Source of the DNA: an uncultured Bacteroidota bacterium
Lineage (GTDB): Bacteria > Bacteroidota > Bacteroidia > Chitinophagales > Chitinophagaceae
Direction of reading: 5' to 3'
Assembly (NCBI GenBank): GCA_903835005.1
Contig: CAILLK010000094.1
Coordinates: 1 to 55,173, forward strand
Length of the DNA stretch: 55,173 nucleotides
Shown: positions 8,669 to 16,946 of the stretch, in pieces
Layout of the letters: each line of letters starts with the position of its first letter
Numbering within the stretch: position 1 is the stretch's first letter
The notes under the pieces: generated by a model
Database searches by the model: none
What the model saw: the letters and a program-made list of their open reading frames with translations, nothing else
Told to the model about the DNA's origin: nothing
Position numbers and translations under genes: made by a program

Positions 8669-9057
8669 TTTTTACATTGCAGTTCAATCTTGTGCTAATT
8701 TCGAACAGCCATTGGATTTGCGCTACATAGGTGAGCGTGTGGCTATTAATATACTTTTAGGATGAGGAAGACGGCAGCTAACCTGTACATTCAACAAGAG
8801 TTTTATTAACGACTTTTGCAAATTTTCGCTTTTGATGTTGATTTATTCATAATTAATATATATAAATACTAAAAAAACATGCTGTCCAGCAAATAATTGC
8901 GCGAATGGGACAGCCCCTATGGGGCATATGCAAAATATATTATCAATTTACTACAAACAGATAGCCCCTACAGGGCACACTTATTTATTATAAATTATTT
9001 GCATGTTCAGGGTAGCTGTCGGCAGGCAGGTTTGAAAACTTTGCTTCTGTATGTCTG
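8669..9057. other. Gene-free spacer with short palindromes
   Basis: No credible gene. Two related hairpin motifs occur, AGCCCCTATGGGGC near 8911-8926 and AGCCCCTACAGGGC near 8963-8976, of the dispersed AGCCCCTA-type seen in Bacteroidota intergenic DNA. Short frames here lack start signals and composition of genes. Confidence 0.5.
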
Positions 9058-10110
9058 GACCCTGGTGCTTTTCTTCTGCCTAGAAAAAAGGCAGCCTGCG
9101 GAAAAAGGCTTTTTGTTTGGTTATCCCATTGTTTTTAAAAAACGCAATGGGATAATGGTGGACGATGAAACCCTTGCTGGTGGCTTATATAAATAATTTT
9201 CCGATTATCTCATCATATCCCATTCTTTGCGGGATTGGGAATTGGGTAACCTATTGTCAGTCCGGAGTTTATTAACAAGATTATCAATTGATTTTACCAA
9301 TTACCAATTTTGCTATCAATACATACGATGCCTTGCGCCTCCTCTGAAGCTACTGCGGCACGCGGCCAGCATCGGCAAAACTCCCAGATTAATTACTATA
9401 AACATTTAATCCCTTCGGATTACTATCGAACCAATAATAATGAGCATCAAAGAGGGTATTAAGCCATCGAACTCACGTTAACCTCGCTTCGGAATGCATG
9501 GCCCTGGTGCTTTGCTTCAACTTTGAAAAAAGTATGGGTTTTGAACCTACCCGAAAAAGGCTTTTTGTTTGGATATCCCATGGCCTAATAATAAAAGCAA
9601 TTGGATAAGGGAAAAGGCTGAAACCTTTGCTGGTGGCTTATATAAATTATTTTCAGATTATCTCATATTATCCCATTCTTTGTGGGATTGGGAATTGGGT
9701 AACCTATTGTCAGTCCGGAGTTTATTAACAAGATTATCAATTGATTTTACCAATTACCAATTTTACCATCAATACATACGATGCCTCCAGCATCGGCAAA
9801 ACTCCCAGATTAATTACTATAAACATTTAATCCCTTCAGGATTACAATCGAACCAATAATAATGAGCATCAAAGAAAGAATTAAGCCATCGAACTCACAT
9901 TAACCTCTCTTAGGAAAGCCTGGCCCCTGATGCTTTGCTTCAATTTTGAAAAAGGTATGGGTTTTGAACCTACCCGCAAATGACTTTTTGCTTGGTTATC
10001 CCATTGCATAATAAAAAAGCAATGGGATAAGGGTAAATGCTGAAACCCTTGCTGGTGGCTGATATAAATAAATTTACGATTATCTCATCATATCTCATTC
10101 TATTCTACTC
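9058..10110. repeat. Long direct tandem repeat, about 2.5 copies of 420-450 bp
   Basis: Blocks recur in order. GCTGGTGGCTTATATAAA-type sequence starts near 9178, 9631 and 10053 (spacing 453 and 422), and ATTGGGTAACCTATTGTCAG occurs near 9241 and 9694. Each unit contains an inverted repeat of the form TATCCCATTG...CAATGGGATA (for example 9122-9154 and 9999-10030) and a GATGCC..AGCATCGGCAAAAC palindrome. In copy 1 that palindrome is split by an extra GC-rich stretch of about 30 bp (about 9335-9368). Copy 3 breaks off after about 10110. No coding function seen. Confidence 0.8.
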
Positions 10111-10868
10111 CGGCAAGCCCGGAAGGATCGGGATTTTCAACTCAATACAGGCTCTGGCCTCAATGTCTTCTCCCTCACTAATATCGCATCCATATCCCAT
10201 AATATCCCCTTATCCTATCACAGATTAGCAATTATTAAGAATTTCGGTTGTTTCATAGTTTGAAAAGCTGTGTTTATTCTACTAATTTTGGCATAAAGGT
10301 AAAACTAACGATTGTAAATTCCAAATTATTTGAACCAATTGAATGTTAAAAGGTGATTTTTTTGGGGCCTGTAATGTAAATTAGTTTTTTGTGCAATTAC
10401 CACCAGCGAGTCCCCGGCCAGCGCACAGGTTGGCTTTGCAATCGGGAGACATCGCCCGGGACAGGTGTGAGCGTCGGCGCAGACTAAAAAAACTCACGCA
10501 AAGCCGCGGAGGCGCAAATATTTCGACTGCAAAAAGCATATCCCGGACCAAGACCGCAAAGCCATCAAATCAGGTGTAGACAACTGGAATGCAGTGCCTG
10601 AGACGTTGCAATGCAACTTCTCTACATGATCAAATATTTTTCATGTATGATGCAAACCTAAAGTCCCACCCCACATGCGATAGGAAATTGGATTTAATTT
10701 AATCCACGAGTTATAATTTCTCTGGATTGCCAAAACTAGGCTGCAATCCACAAGGCTTAGATACAGATGCGCCAGACTGAGAATTCTTAGGATTGAATAT
10801 ACGAACCGGCTACCCGCATGACTTGGCTGCAGAGCGCCAGACTATATATATGTAGAATCAACTGAAAT
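10111..10868. other. Gene-free region with a palindrome at 10600-10622
   Basis: No convincing gene. A nearly perfect palindrome GAGACGTTGCA/ATGCAACTTCTC lies at 10600-10622, a type found dispersed in Bacteroidota genomes. The stretch 10390-10560 is more GC-rich than its surroundings and has no recognisable content. Confidence 0.4.
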
Positions 10869-10872
10869 TTGT

Positions 10873-10880
10873 TATTTTTG
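10873..10880 (+). promoter_or_regulatory. -7 box of the HEPN-MNT operon
   Basis: TATTTTTG matches TAnnTTTG and ends 16 bp before the ATG at 10896. This rules out the longer frame that opens at 10869, which would start upstream of the predicted transcript. Confidence 0.6.
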
Positions 10881-10895
10881 TATAGAAAAATCAGG

Positions 10896-11291
10896 ATGTT
10901 AACTAAGGAACAGCATATCGCCCATTGGCTCAGAACTTCAGAAGAAGATGAACTGACTATGAATTCACTGTTTAAAGACGGGCGATATACCCATTCCCTA
11001 TTTTTCGGTCATCTGTATCTGGAGAAAATTTGCAAAGCTTTATGGATTAAAAATAATGAGGGAAATACGCCCCCCTTTATTCATAATCTCGTAAAACTGT
11101 TACCATCGCCAGATCAGACGGGATTAACTGATCAGGAAATGATTTTTCTCAACCGGTTAAATGAATATCAATTATCCGGCAGATACCCTGAGTATACCGA
11201 TTCCCTTAAAAAAATTACCACAAAAGAATTTACTGCCCATTGCATACAAACCATTAAATCTATCAGTGAATGTTTACGAAAAAAGATCTGA
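10896..11291 (+). CDS. HEPN domain protein (toxin of HEPN-MNT pair)
   Basis: 131 residues from ATG 10896 (AGG just upstream). The helical pattern, with RYTHSLFFGHLYLEKICKAL in the first half and YQLSGRYPEY followed by a helical tail, is typical of the small HEPN proteins paired with minimal nucleotidyltransferases. In characterised pairs HEPN is an RNase toxin inactivated by the MNT partner through adenylylation. I do not see an unambiguous R-x4-6-H motif; the Arg-Tyr of GRYPEY is the closest conserved feature, so catalytic competence is uncertain. Its TGA overlaps the ATG of the MNT gene (TGATG). Decayed MNT copies downstream suggest repeated turnover here. Confidence 0.85.
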   Translation: MLTKEQHIAHWLRTSEEDELTMNSLFKDGRYTHSLFFGHLYLEKICKALWIKNNEGNTPPFIHNLVKLLPSPDQTGLTDQEMIFLNRLNEYQLSGRYPEYTDSLKKITTKEFTAHCIQTIKSISECLRKKI

Positions 11292-11596
11292 TGAAGTATA
11301 TTTCAGACTACATAGCCGAATGCAACAGGCTGGGTGTACATTTTAAAAAGGTGATACTTTTCGGTTCTTATGCGCGGAATACACCGCACGAATGGAGCGA
11401 TATAGATCTGGCGCTGGTTTCGGATGACTTTACCGGAAGCAGATGGGATGACCGTGGCAAAATATCGCCTGCCGACATTAAATTTGTTGATATTGAGCCA
11501 CATATATTCAACTCTACCTATTTTGAAGAAGGAGATCCTTTTATTGAAGAAATAATAAAGACAGGTAAGGAAATAAAATTAAACCAAATTGTCTGA
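11291..11596 (+). CDS. MNT-type nucleotidyltransferase (antitoxin of HEPN-MNT pair)
   Basis: 101 residues from the ATG overlapping the HEPN stop codon; an in-frame upstream start at 11270 is less likely given the coupling. The minimal nucleotidyltransferase signature is intact: GSYARNTPHEWSDIDLALVS (GS-x10-DxD). It ends in a PFIEEIIKTGKEI helix shared with the two pseudogene fragments nearby. The expected role is AMP transfer onto the HEPN toxin, neutralising it. Those fragments retain the same C-terminal motif, indicating paralogous copies. Confidence 0.88.
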   Translation: MKYISDYIAECNRLGVHFKKVILFGSYARNTPHEWSDIDLALVSDDFTGSRWDDRGKISPADIKFVDIEPHIFNSTYFEEGDPFIEEIIKTGKEIKLNQIV

Positions 11597-11624
11597 ATCC
11601 ATTTTCCGAGCCTAATTCAGATGC

Positions 11625-11708
11625 ACGTATAACATCAAAGATTTCACACCGGAAAGTAATCCATTTGTAACAATAATCCCCAGAACCGGTATTGAGATTG
11701 ATGGATAA
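11625..11708 (+). pseudogene. Decayed MNT nucleotidyltransferase, C-terminal remnant 1
   Basis: Twenty-seven codons read TYNIKDFTPESNPFV...TGIEIDG and stop at TAA 11706-11708. This matches the C-terminus of the second remnant (13040-13267) and, more distantly, the intact MNT. Nothing upstream restores a full gene. Confidence 0.7.
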
Positions 11709-11723
11709 AAGGTATTTATCGAA

Positions 11724-11898
11724 ATTCTTTGGGATCTTCAGAGTGGCTATAATTGATACATGCGTTACAAACGCATAGCCAGTTTATTCGCGTTACAAGC
11801 GCAAACGAGTGGGTTCTTTGGGATCTTCAAAGTGGCTATAGTATATACTTGCGTTACAAACGCACAGCCAGTACATTCGCGTTACAAACGCGAACGAG
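11724..11898. repeat. Two copies of a palindrome-bearing repeat
   Basis: Copy A (from 11724) and copy B (from 11813) share TTCTTTGGGATCTTC, GTGGCTATA and then paired palindromes: TGCGTT-ACA-AACGCA followed by TTCGCGTT-ACA-AACGCGAA (best preserved at 11875-11893). A third copy lies at 13283-13342. In A and C the repeat directly follows a decayed MNT 3' end, so remnant and repeat were copied together. Confidence 0.75.
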
Positions 11899-11988
11899 AT
11901 GGAAATAGATTTTACCATAGCCGGCATTTTCCTTTTTTCTATCCACAATACAAGGGCCATAGTATCTGTTACAAAGCATTCCATTGCA

Positions 11989-12210
11989 CTATTCATTTGG
12001 ATAAACAGATTTATAGTCCAAAAACTCTTCTTCAAGATGTCCGGCAGATGTAATATTCAATTCTGATAAAGCAGACAGGGTAGAATCTTTTCTTAGCTCT
12101 GTTTTTTTAAATTTCAGGAATTCAATAAAATCAAGTACTTCCTGCAGCATTTCTGCCGGAAGCCCTTTTGATTTTTGGATGATCAGGCTTTCAATTTGTG
12201 CTGCGCTCAT
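11989..12210 (-). CDS. DUF2281/VapB-like antitoxin, apparently orphan
   Basis: 73 residues. The N-terminal pattern LIIQKSKGLPAEMLQEVLDFIEFLKFKK is the signature I associate with DUF2281-type antitoxins (Leu-Pro...Glu-Val-Leu-Asp-Phe-Ile). The C-terminal part would be the toxin-binding segment. Such genes normally precede a PIN (VapC) toxin on the same strand, but downstream (below 11989) only palindromic repeats and MNT debris follow. The toxin therefore seems lost, or the antitoxin acts in trans; the second, complete pair at 16560-17149 has a related antitoxin type. Confidence 0.7.
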   Translation of the reverse strand: MSAAQIESLIIQKSKGLPAEMLQEVLDFIEFLKFKKTELRKDSTLSALSELNITSAGHLEEEFLDYKSVYPNE

Positions 12211-12431
12211 GATATGTAATTATTGGGCTAAGGTAGGGCTAAATTCTATTAAGGGTGGGAAAAATGCAAGTATCTGAATATGCAGGCCTGATTGCAGTGG
12301 GATGATGGTTACAAGCGCGAGAATAGGATTTGATATGTAGTGTTCGGATGGAACGAAAAAATATCGTATAATAGCTGCAAGTATGCATATTTTCATTCAA
12401 AAATTACGGTAAAAAGGTTCATTTAAGCTTT

Positions 12432-12788
12432 ATGGCAGAAGATATAAAAATCATGGTAGCTGCGATAAAAGAATGGGGAAAATCTCAGCTTTCCGGGAAA
12501 GCTTTTAATACCATGATTGGCCCTGTAGTAATTACTATGCGGGGCATTAAAGAAATTATCAATCAGCCTCACCAGTTTCATCGTGAAAAATTAATGGCCT
12601 TGTATGATATTGAACAATTATTAGCAATAGCTGAATTTGTAAAAACCATGCCAGATTCCAAAGACAGGCCTTTTGTGTGGTATTACCTGAAAATAATAAT
12701 AGCTGAAAATGATTCTTACCTGGTGGTAAGAGAAGATATACAATCAGGAATAAAAATACTATATTCTATTGTGGACAATATAAAATGA
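12432..12788 (+). CDS. Small protein resembling BECR-fold nuclease domains of polyvalent proteins
   Basis: 118 residues, no signal peptide. The core ITMRGIKEIINQPH, a helix with LYDIEQLLAIAEFV, then WYYLKIIIAENDSYLVV and a final ILYSIVD strand recall Barnase-EndoU-ColicinE5/D-RelE-like (BECR) nuclease domains found in phage polyvalent proteins. This is pattern recognition, not a search result. If right, it is a stand-alone ribonuclease-like toxin with no obvious antitoxin beside it. It lies between the orphan antitoxin and MNT debris, in an accessory island. The 12789-13039 stretch downstream has no gene. Confidence 0.5.
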   Translation: MAEDIKIMVAAIKEWGKSQLSGKAFNTMIGPVVITMRGIKEIINQPHQFHREKLMALYDIEQLLAIAEFVKTMPDSKDRPFVWYYLKIIIAENDSYLVVREDIQSGIKILYSIVDNIK

Positions 12789-13039
12789 AAATGCCGGAGG
12801 CCCTCGATATCCGGTTCACCCAGGTCAGTATCCTTCGGCATTCTCAGATACAAAGTTAAGGAATAATAATCTAAGGAGCAAAAATATTCAAGCCTGAAGG
12901 TTATTTTAGGATTAGCCAGCATAGTATGCTTTACTTTGTAAAGATTACGGCTGGGACGGAGCATTTATTTAATATACGAGTTATAAACTCTTAGGATTAC
13001 AAAGACACAAGTCCGCTATCCACAGAGCTTAGCTACAGC

Positions 13040-13267
13040 TCCTATTCCAGAAACCAGCAGCATGAATGGAGCGATATAGATGTAGCTTTTGTAGCAGATG
13101 AGTTTATAGGTATCGGGTTTGAAGATGTTAAGTTATTTGCCCGGACACTGGTTAACCGCTCAGAAATGAATATCCAGCCACGAACGTATAACACCATAGA
13201 TTTCACACCGGAAAGTGATCCTTTTGTAGAAGAAATCCTTATAACCGGTATTGAGATTGGTGGATAA
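13040..13267 (+). pseudogene. Decayed MNT nucleotidyltransferase, remnant 2
   Basis: A continuous frame from 13040 reads SYSRNQQHEWSDIDVAFV, that is, the catalytic GS-x10-DxD region without its first Gly, and continues to ITGIEIGG with a TAA at 13265-13267. The N-terminal third and start codon are missing, and no HEPN gene precedes it. This is a truncated paralogue of the gene at 11291-11596. Confidence 0.8.
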
Positions 13268-13282
13268 TGTGTCTTTATCGGG

Positions 13283-13342
13283 ATTCTTTGGGATCTTCAG
13301 AGTGGCTATAATTGATACTTGCGTTACAAACGCATAGCCAGT
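13283..13342. repeat. Third copy of the TGCGTTACAAACGCA repeat
   Basis: This matches copy A at 11724-11783 almost base for base, including GGGATCTTCAGAGTGGC and the palindrome at about 13320-13335. It follows an MNT remnant exactly as copy A does. The bases 13343-13456 are AT-rich and hold no gene. Confidence 0.7.
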
Positions 13343-13456
13343 GCAATTTAATGTAGTTAACCCAAAAATAGAAATTATTTTTTTGACATTTGTTTTATTA
13401 ATACTGGATTATTTAATTTTATTGTTTCTTGATTTTTAACCTTCTAATCAAACAAA

Positions 13457-14575
13457 ATGGCTTACAAAGATTTACACGAAGAACCATTTGACGAAAATAC
13501 TATCACTAAGCTTGAGATATTTGAGGATTATGCACAAGCCTGGATACCTACATTTGTAATGCAGGGACCACTTACAATATGCATATTTGATTTTTTTGCA
13601 GGAACCGGATATGATAAAAATGGGATACCGGGAAGTCCAATCCGTATTTTAAATAAAATTAAAGAGCAAATCGGAAATATTTTTCAAAAAAAGGTAAAAA
13701 TTAAAGTATTTCTGAATGAATTCGAACCGAATAAAAAAGATCAACTCAAATTTCATTTGCTAAGGGATGCCTGTAATGAATATTTACAAATCAATAAGGA
13801 TGTTGGTAGAGCGATAACAATCGAATTCATTAATGAAAATTTCGAAGACTTATTTCCCAAATTACTACCAAAAATACAGGAGTATCCAGCCTTGGTCTAT
13901 CTTGATCAGAATGGAATTAAATTCCTCTCAGATAAATATTTATTAGCACTTGAAAAAACAAGACAAACTGATTTTCTTTACTTCGTTTCTGCCTCCTATT
14001 TCTGGCGTTTTGGAGATAGTCCTGAATTCCGAGAACACCTAAAAATAGATATGGAAACAGCGAAAAAAGATCCATATAAATACATTCACCGTAATTTGAT
14101 TGAACAACTAAGGAAGAAATTGCCCACAAATACTAAACTTAGACTTTATCCCTTTTCAATTAGGAAGGGATCAAATATTCATGGAATAATTTTCGGAGCT
14201 TCGCATCCATTGGCTGTTTATAAATTTCTTGATATTGCCTGGAGGCGAAATAAGACAAATGGCGAGGCAAATTTTGATATTGACGATGATGCAAAAAAAG
14301 ATCAATTGGATTTGTTTGCAGTAAAAAAACTAAAAAAAATTGAGAAGTTTAAAGAACAATTAAGAACTGAAATACTTGCAAAAAGAATATCAGATAATTT
14401 TGAGGCTTTTCAATATACTTTGGATGAGGGGCATATAGGGAGTCACGCTGCTGACTGTATAAAAGAAATGAAAAAAAATATAGAAATTACCTTTGACGGT
14501 ATATCCCCGTTAGTTACTTATGACAATGTCCACAGGGATAAAAAGAAAGTTGAGTATAAAATTCTAAAAAAATGA
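13457..14575 (+). CDS. tcmP: Three-Cys-motif partner protein (TcmP)
   Basis: 372 residues, cytoplasmic. The segment ICIFDFFAGTGYDKNGIPGS (about 43-62) is a Rossmann methyltransferase-like motif I, and LVYLDQNGIKFL (about 144-155) may correspond to a motif IV region. Overall this matches the TcmP family, named for genomic pairing with three-Cys-motif (Gp37/Gp68, DUF5131) proteins. The next gene is exactly such a protein and overlaps it by 4 bp (ATGA), so the pair is coupled. No biochemical function is established to my knowledge. Base composition is clearly more AT-rich than the flanking core genes, consistent with horizontal transfer. Pairs like this occur in phages and accessory islands. Confidence 0.85.
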   Translation: MAYKDLHEEPFDENTITKLEIFEDYAQAWIPTFVMQGPLTICIFDFFAGTGYDKNGIPGSPIRILNKIKEQIGNIFQKKVKIKVFLNEFEPNKKDQLKFHLLRDACNEYLQINKDVGRAITIEFINENFEDLFPKLLPKIQEYPALVYLDQNGIKFLSDKYLLALEKTRQTDFLYFVSASYFWRFGDSPEFREHLKIDMETAKKDPYKYIHRNLIEQLRKKLPTNTKLRLYPFSIRKGSNIHGIIFGASHPLAVYKFLDIAWRRNKTNGEANFDIDDDAKKDQLDLFAVKKLKKIEKFKEQLRTEILAKRISDNFEAFQYTLDEGHIGSHAADCIKEMKKNIEITFDGISPLVTYDNVHRDKKKVEYKILKK

Positions 14576-15312
14576 GTCAAAGTAAAATCGAATGGACTGA
14601 GGCAACCTGGAACCCTTCAGTTGGTTGTGATAAAGTATCCGCAGGCTGTAAATTTTGTTATGCAGAAGTCATGGCACAACGTTTGCAAGCCATGGGAACT
14701 AAAGGATATGAAAATGGATTTGAATTTAGGATTTTACCAGATCGTCTCGCTATTCCTAATAGGATTAAAAAGCCGACTAAGTTTTTCGTGAATTCAATGA
14801 GTGATTTATTTCACGAGAAAATGCCTTTTGGTTATCTAGACAAGGTATTCAAAATCATAAAACAAACTCCACAACACACTTATCAGATTCTTACTAAAAG
14901 AGAAGACAACCTTGTAAAGTATTTCAAAAACAGGTCAGTACCAGAGAATGTTTGGATGGGTGTAACTGTTGAAATTGCAAAAACTAAAAACAGAATAGAT
15001 GCTTTGCGTTTAATTAATTCAAAAATTCGCTTTCTATCTATAGAACCACTTTTAGAAGATATTGGCGAACTTGATTTAACGGGAATTCATTGGGTAATAG
15101 TAGGTGGCGAAAGTGGGCATAAAGCAAGGCCAATGAAGCCAGAATGGGCAATAAATATTCAAAAGCAATGTGACGATCAAGATATATCGTTTTTTTTCAA
15201 GCAATGGGGAACATGGGGTGCTGATGGACGGAAACGAAGTAAGAAGGCAAATGGACGGATTTTATTAGGTAAGGAATGGAATGAAGAACCTGAAATTGAA
15301 TATTCGATCTAA
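14572..15312 (+). CDS. Three-Cys-motif protein, phage Gp37/Gp68 family (DUF5131)
   Basis: 246 residues, family length. The N-terminus SKIEWTEATWNPSVGCDKVS leads into the hallmark cysteines, C-x6-C-x2-C (Cys19, Cys26, Cys29), resembling a radical-SAM-like iron-sulfur site. Later motifs FFVNSMSDLFHE, YQILTKR, VWMGVTVE, RFLSIEPLLEDI and WVIVGGESGHKARP are typical of the family and fit a TIM-barrel-like radical SAM fold; the end IQKQCDDQDISFFFKQWGTWG is also conserved. Substrate unknown. It overlaps tcmP by 4 bp, and co-occurrence suggests the two act on the same target. A nucleic-acid or nucleotide modification role is only a hypothesis. Confidence 0.9.
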   Translation: MSQSKIEWTEATWNPSVGCDKVSAGCKFCYAEVMAQRLQAMGTKGYENGFEFRILPDRLAIPNRIKKPTKFFVNSMSDLFHEKMPFGYLDKVFKIIKQTPQHTYQILTKREDNLVKYFKNRSVPENVWMGVTVEIAKTKNRIDALRLINSKIRFLSIEPLLEDIGELDLTGIHWVIVGGESGHKARPMKPEWAINIQKQCDDQDISFFFKQWGTWGADGRKRSKKANGRILLGKEWNEEPEIEYSI

Positions 15313-15571
15313 TGTCTTTCAATTATTGTTATCCACATTAATGATATTCATTCCCGGTCGGTTATGTCTCAAGGCAAGCCCGATAGATATTCTCACGTGA
15401 ACTGTGCCATTCCCGATGAAAAATCGGGATAGAAAGCCACCACAGCCAAATAGCACCACCAAGCCGGTCCCCAAAAACCTTTTAACCCCTTCAGCCCAAA
15501 GCATTCTCAATAATCCCCAAACAATTCTCCTATCTTACCCTATTTTTACCCCCAAAATTCAATAACCAGTT

Positions 15572-16324
15572 ATGCCCCGGTATGTAGTTGAGGTAATGTA
15601 TGATGGCACACAGTTTCATGGGTCGCAGGTGCAGGGGGAACTGCCTACTGTGCAACTGGCGGTGAATACGGCTTTGAGTACGCTGCTGCGGGTGCCTGTG
15701 GCTACTACGGGGGCTAGTCGCACCGATGAGGGGGTGCATGCCCTATGCAATTACTACATGTGGGATATGGATGCCCCGCTGCTGCCCGACGTGGTGTATA
15801 AGTGCAATGCGATATTGCCGCAGGCGCTGGCAGTAAGGGGCTTGTATGTGGCGGCGAATCCGGAATTCAATCCGCGGTTTGATGCGGTAAGGCGGCGCTA
15901 CCGGTATAGGATCTATAATAAAAAGAACCCGTTCCTGGTGCATCAGGCTATGTACTACCCCTATCCGCTGCACCTGGATGTGCTGCGGGAGACTGCGGCT
16001 ATAATAAAGGAGTATACGCAGTTTGAATCGTTTGCGAAGAGGAATGCGCAGAACTTTACTTTCAACTGCAGTATATACCGGTCGGAGTGGGAAGAACGGG
16101 ATGGTGAACTGAACTATGTGGTGGAGGCGAACCGTTTTCTGCGGGGCATGGTGCGGGGGCTGGTGTGCACACAGATGAATATCAGCCGCAAGGGTGCGCC
16201 GGAGGATATGCGGAGGATACTGGATGCGCGGGACTGCACCAAGGCTTTCTTTAATGTGCCGGGGCATGGGTTGTATCTGGAGGAGATTACTTATCAGGAG
16301 GGGGCGATGGTGAGGATACAATAA
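15572..16324 (+). CDS. truA: tRNA pseudouridine(38-40) synthase TruA
   Basis: 250 residues. It isomerises uridines at positions 38-40 of the tRNA anticodon stem. The N-terminus RYVVEVMYDGTQFHGSQVQ and the catalytic Asp52 in GASRTDEGVHA are diagnostic; later FNPRFDAVRRRYRYRIYN and RFLRGMVRGLV are family motifs. An imperfect -7 box (TATTTTTA, 15541-15548) lies 23 bp before the ATG. GC-rich compared with the TcmP pair just upstream, marking the island's edge. The 15313-15571 gap has no gene. Confidence 0.96.
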   Translation: MPRYVVEVMYDGTQFHGSQVQGELPTVQLAVNTALSTLLRVPVATTGASRTDEGVHALCNYYMWDMDAPLLPDVVYKCNAILPQALAVRGLYVAANPEFNPRFDAVRRRYRYRIYNKKNPFLVHQAMYYPYPLHLDVLRETAAIIKEYTQFESFAKRNAQNFTFNCSIYRSEWEERDGELNYVVEANRFLRGMVRGLVCTQMNISRKGAPEDMRRILDARDCTKAFFNVPGHGLYLEEITYQEGAMVRIQ

Positions 16325-16391
16325 GGGTGGGTAACCGCTAAGGGCATATGATTATTACTAACAACGAAATTTTACCACTAAGGGCACGAAG

Positions 16392-16556
16392 GGTTGCACA
16401 AGGGTCACCAGATTTTTGGGTAACGAATTAAAGGGCACAAAGATTGTTTCCTGGTATATCGGCTTTATTTAACCACAAAGCGCACCAAGGTTTGCACAAG
16501 GGTCACCAGATTTTTGAGTAACGAATTAAAGGGCACAATGATTGTATCCTGTAAAA
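16392..16556. repeat. 98-bp direct repeat of the ACCACAAAG..GCACAAGGG type
   Basis: TTGCACAAGGGTCACCAG followed by ATTTTTGGGTAACGAATTAAAGGGCACAA recurs with period 98 (from 16394 and 16492). The intervening sequence carries ACCACAAAGCGCACCAAGG, a motif also present near 7519. No gene in 16325-16559. Confidence 0.75.
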
Positions 16557-16559
16557 TAT

Positions 16560-16946
16560 CTATTTAAGCACAAGCCCTTTGATCCGGTTAAAATGTTTGG
16601 TGTTTAAAGTTCTTAATGGCAAACCAAAAGCAAGACAAGTTGCACCAATAAAAATATCCCTGAATTCAATTAACTGGTTCTTTGTGCGTAAATCATGGAA
16701 AATATCAGCCGCCAGTTTAGCAACCTCATTATCAAAAGGGAGAATTAATAAATCGGTTGTCAGTAGTTGAACATCAGTCTTCTTTTCTGATGTTGAGGCA
16801 CCCATAAGTAGCTCATAAAGCGTAACAGCCGAAATTGCAAGGGGACTTTTGTCTGAAATTGAATATAGAACTGTTTTGGTTTTATCCTTAGCTCTGAGAA
16901 ATTCAATGAAAATAGTAGTATCAATTACCAGGTTGCTGGCAGCCAT
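16560..16946 (-). CDS. PIN-domain toxin (VapC-type)
   Basis: 128 residues. PIN fold with the expected acidic sites: Asp8 in VIDTTIFIEF, a Glu in ALYELLMGA-like TLYELLMGA (about 44), and Asp97 in EFRDIFIGATCLAFGLPL, followed by TLNTKHFNRI. VapC toxins are Mg-dependent RNases, often cutting tRNA or rRNA. The ATG at 16946 lies inside the last codons of the antitoxin gene (22-bp overlap), an arrangement typical of coupled antitoxin-toxin operons. All catalytic positions appear intact, so it is probably functional. Confidence 0.92.
   Translation of the reverse strand: MAASNLVIDTTIFIEFLRAKDKTKTVLYSISDKSPLAISAVTLYELLMGASTSEKKTDVQLLTTDLLILPFDNEVAKLAADIFHDLRTKNQLIEFRDIFIGATCLAFGLPLRTLNTKHFNRIKGLVLK

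Noticed and set aside
8897..9859. Short frames inside the 420-450 bp repeats
   Set aside because: They differ between copies, lack start signals and match no protein pattern; repeated non-coding DNA explains them.
10391..10579. Arg/Pro-rich frame in a GC-rich patch
   Set aside because: No start signal, no recognisable motif, and it lies in a repeat-laden gene-free region.
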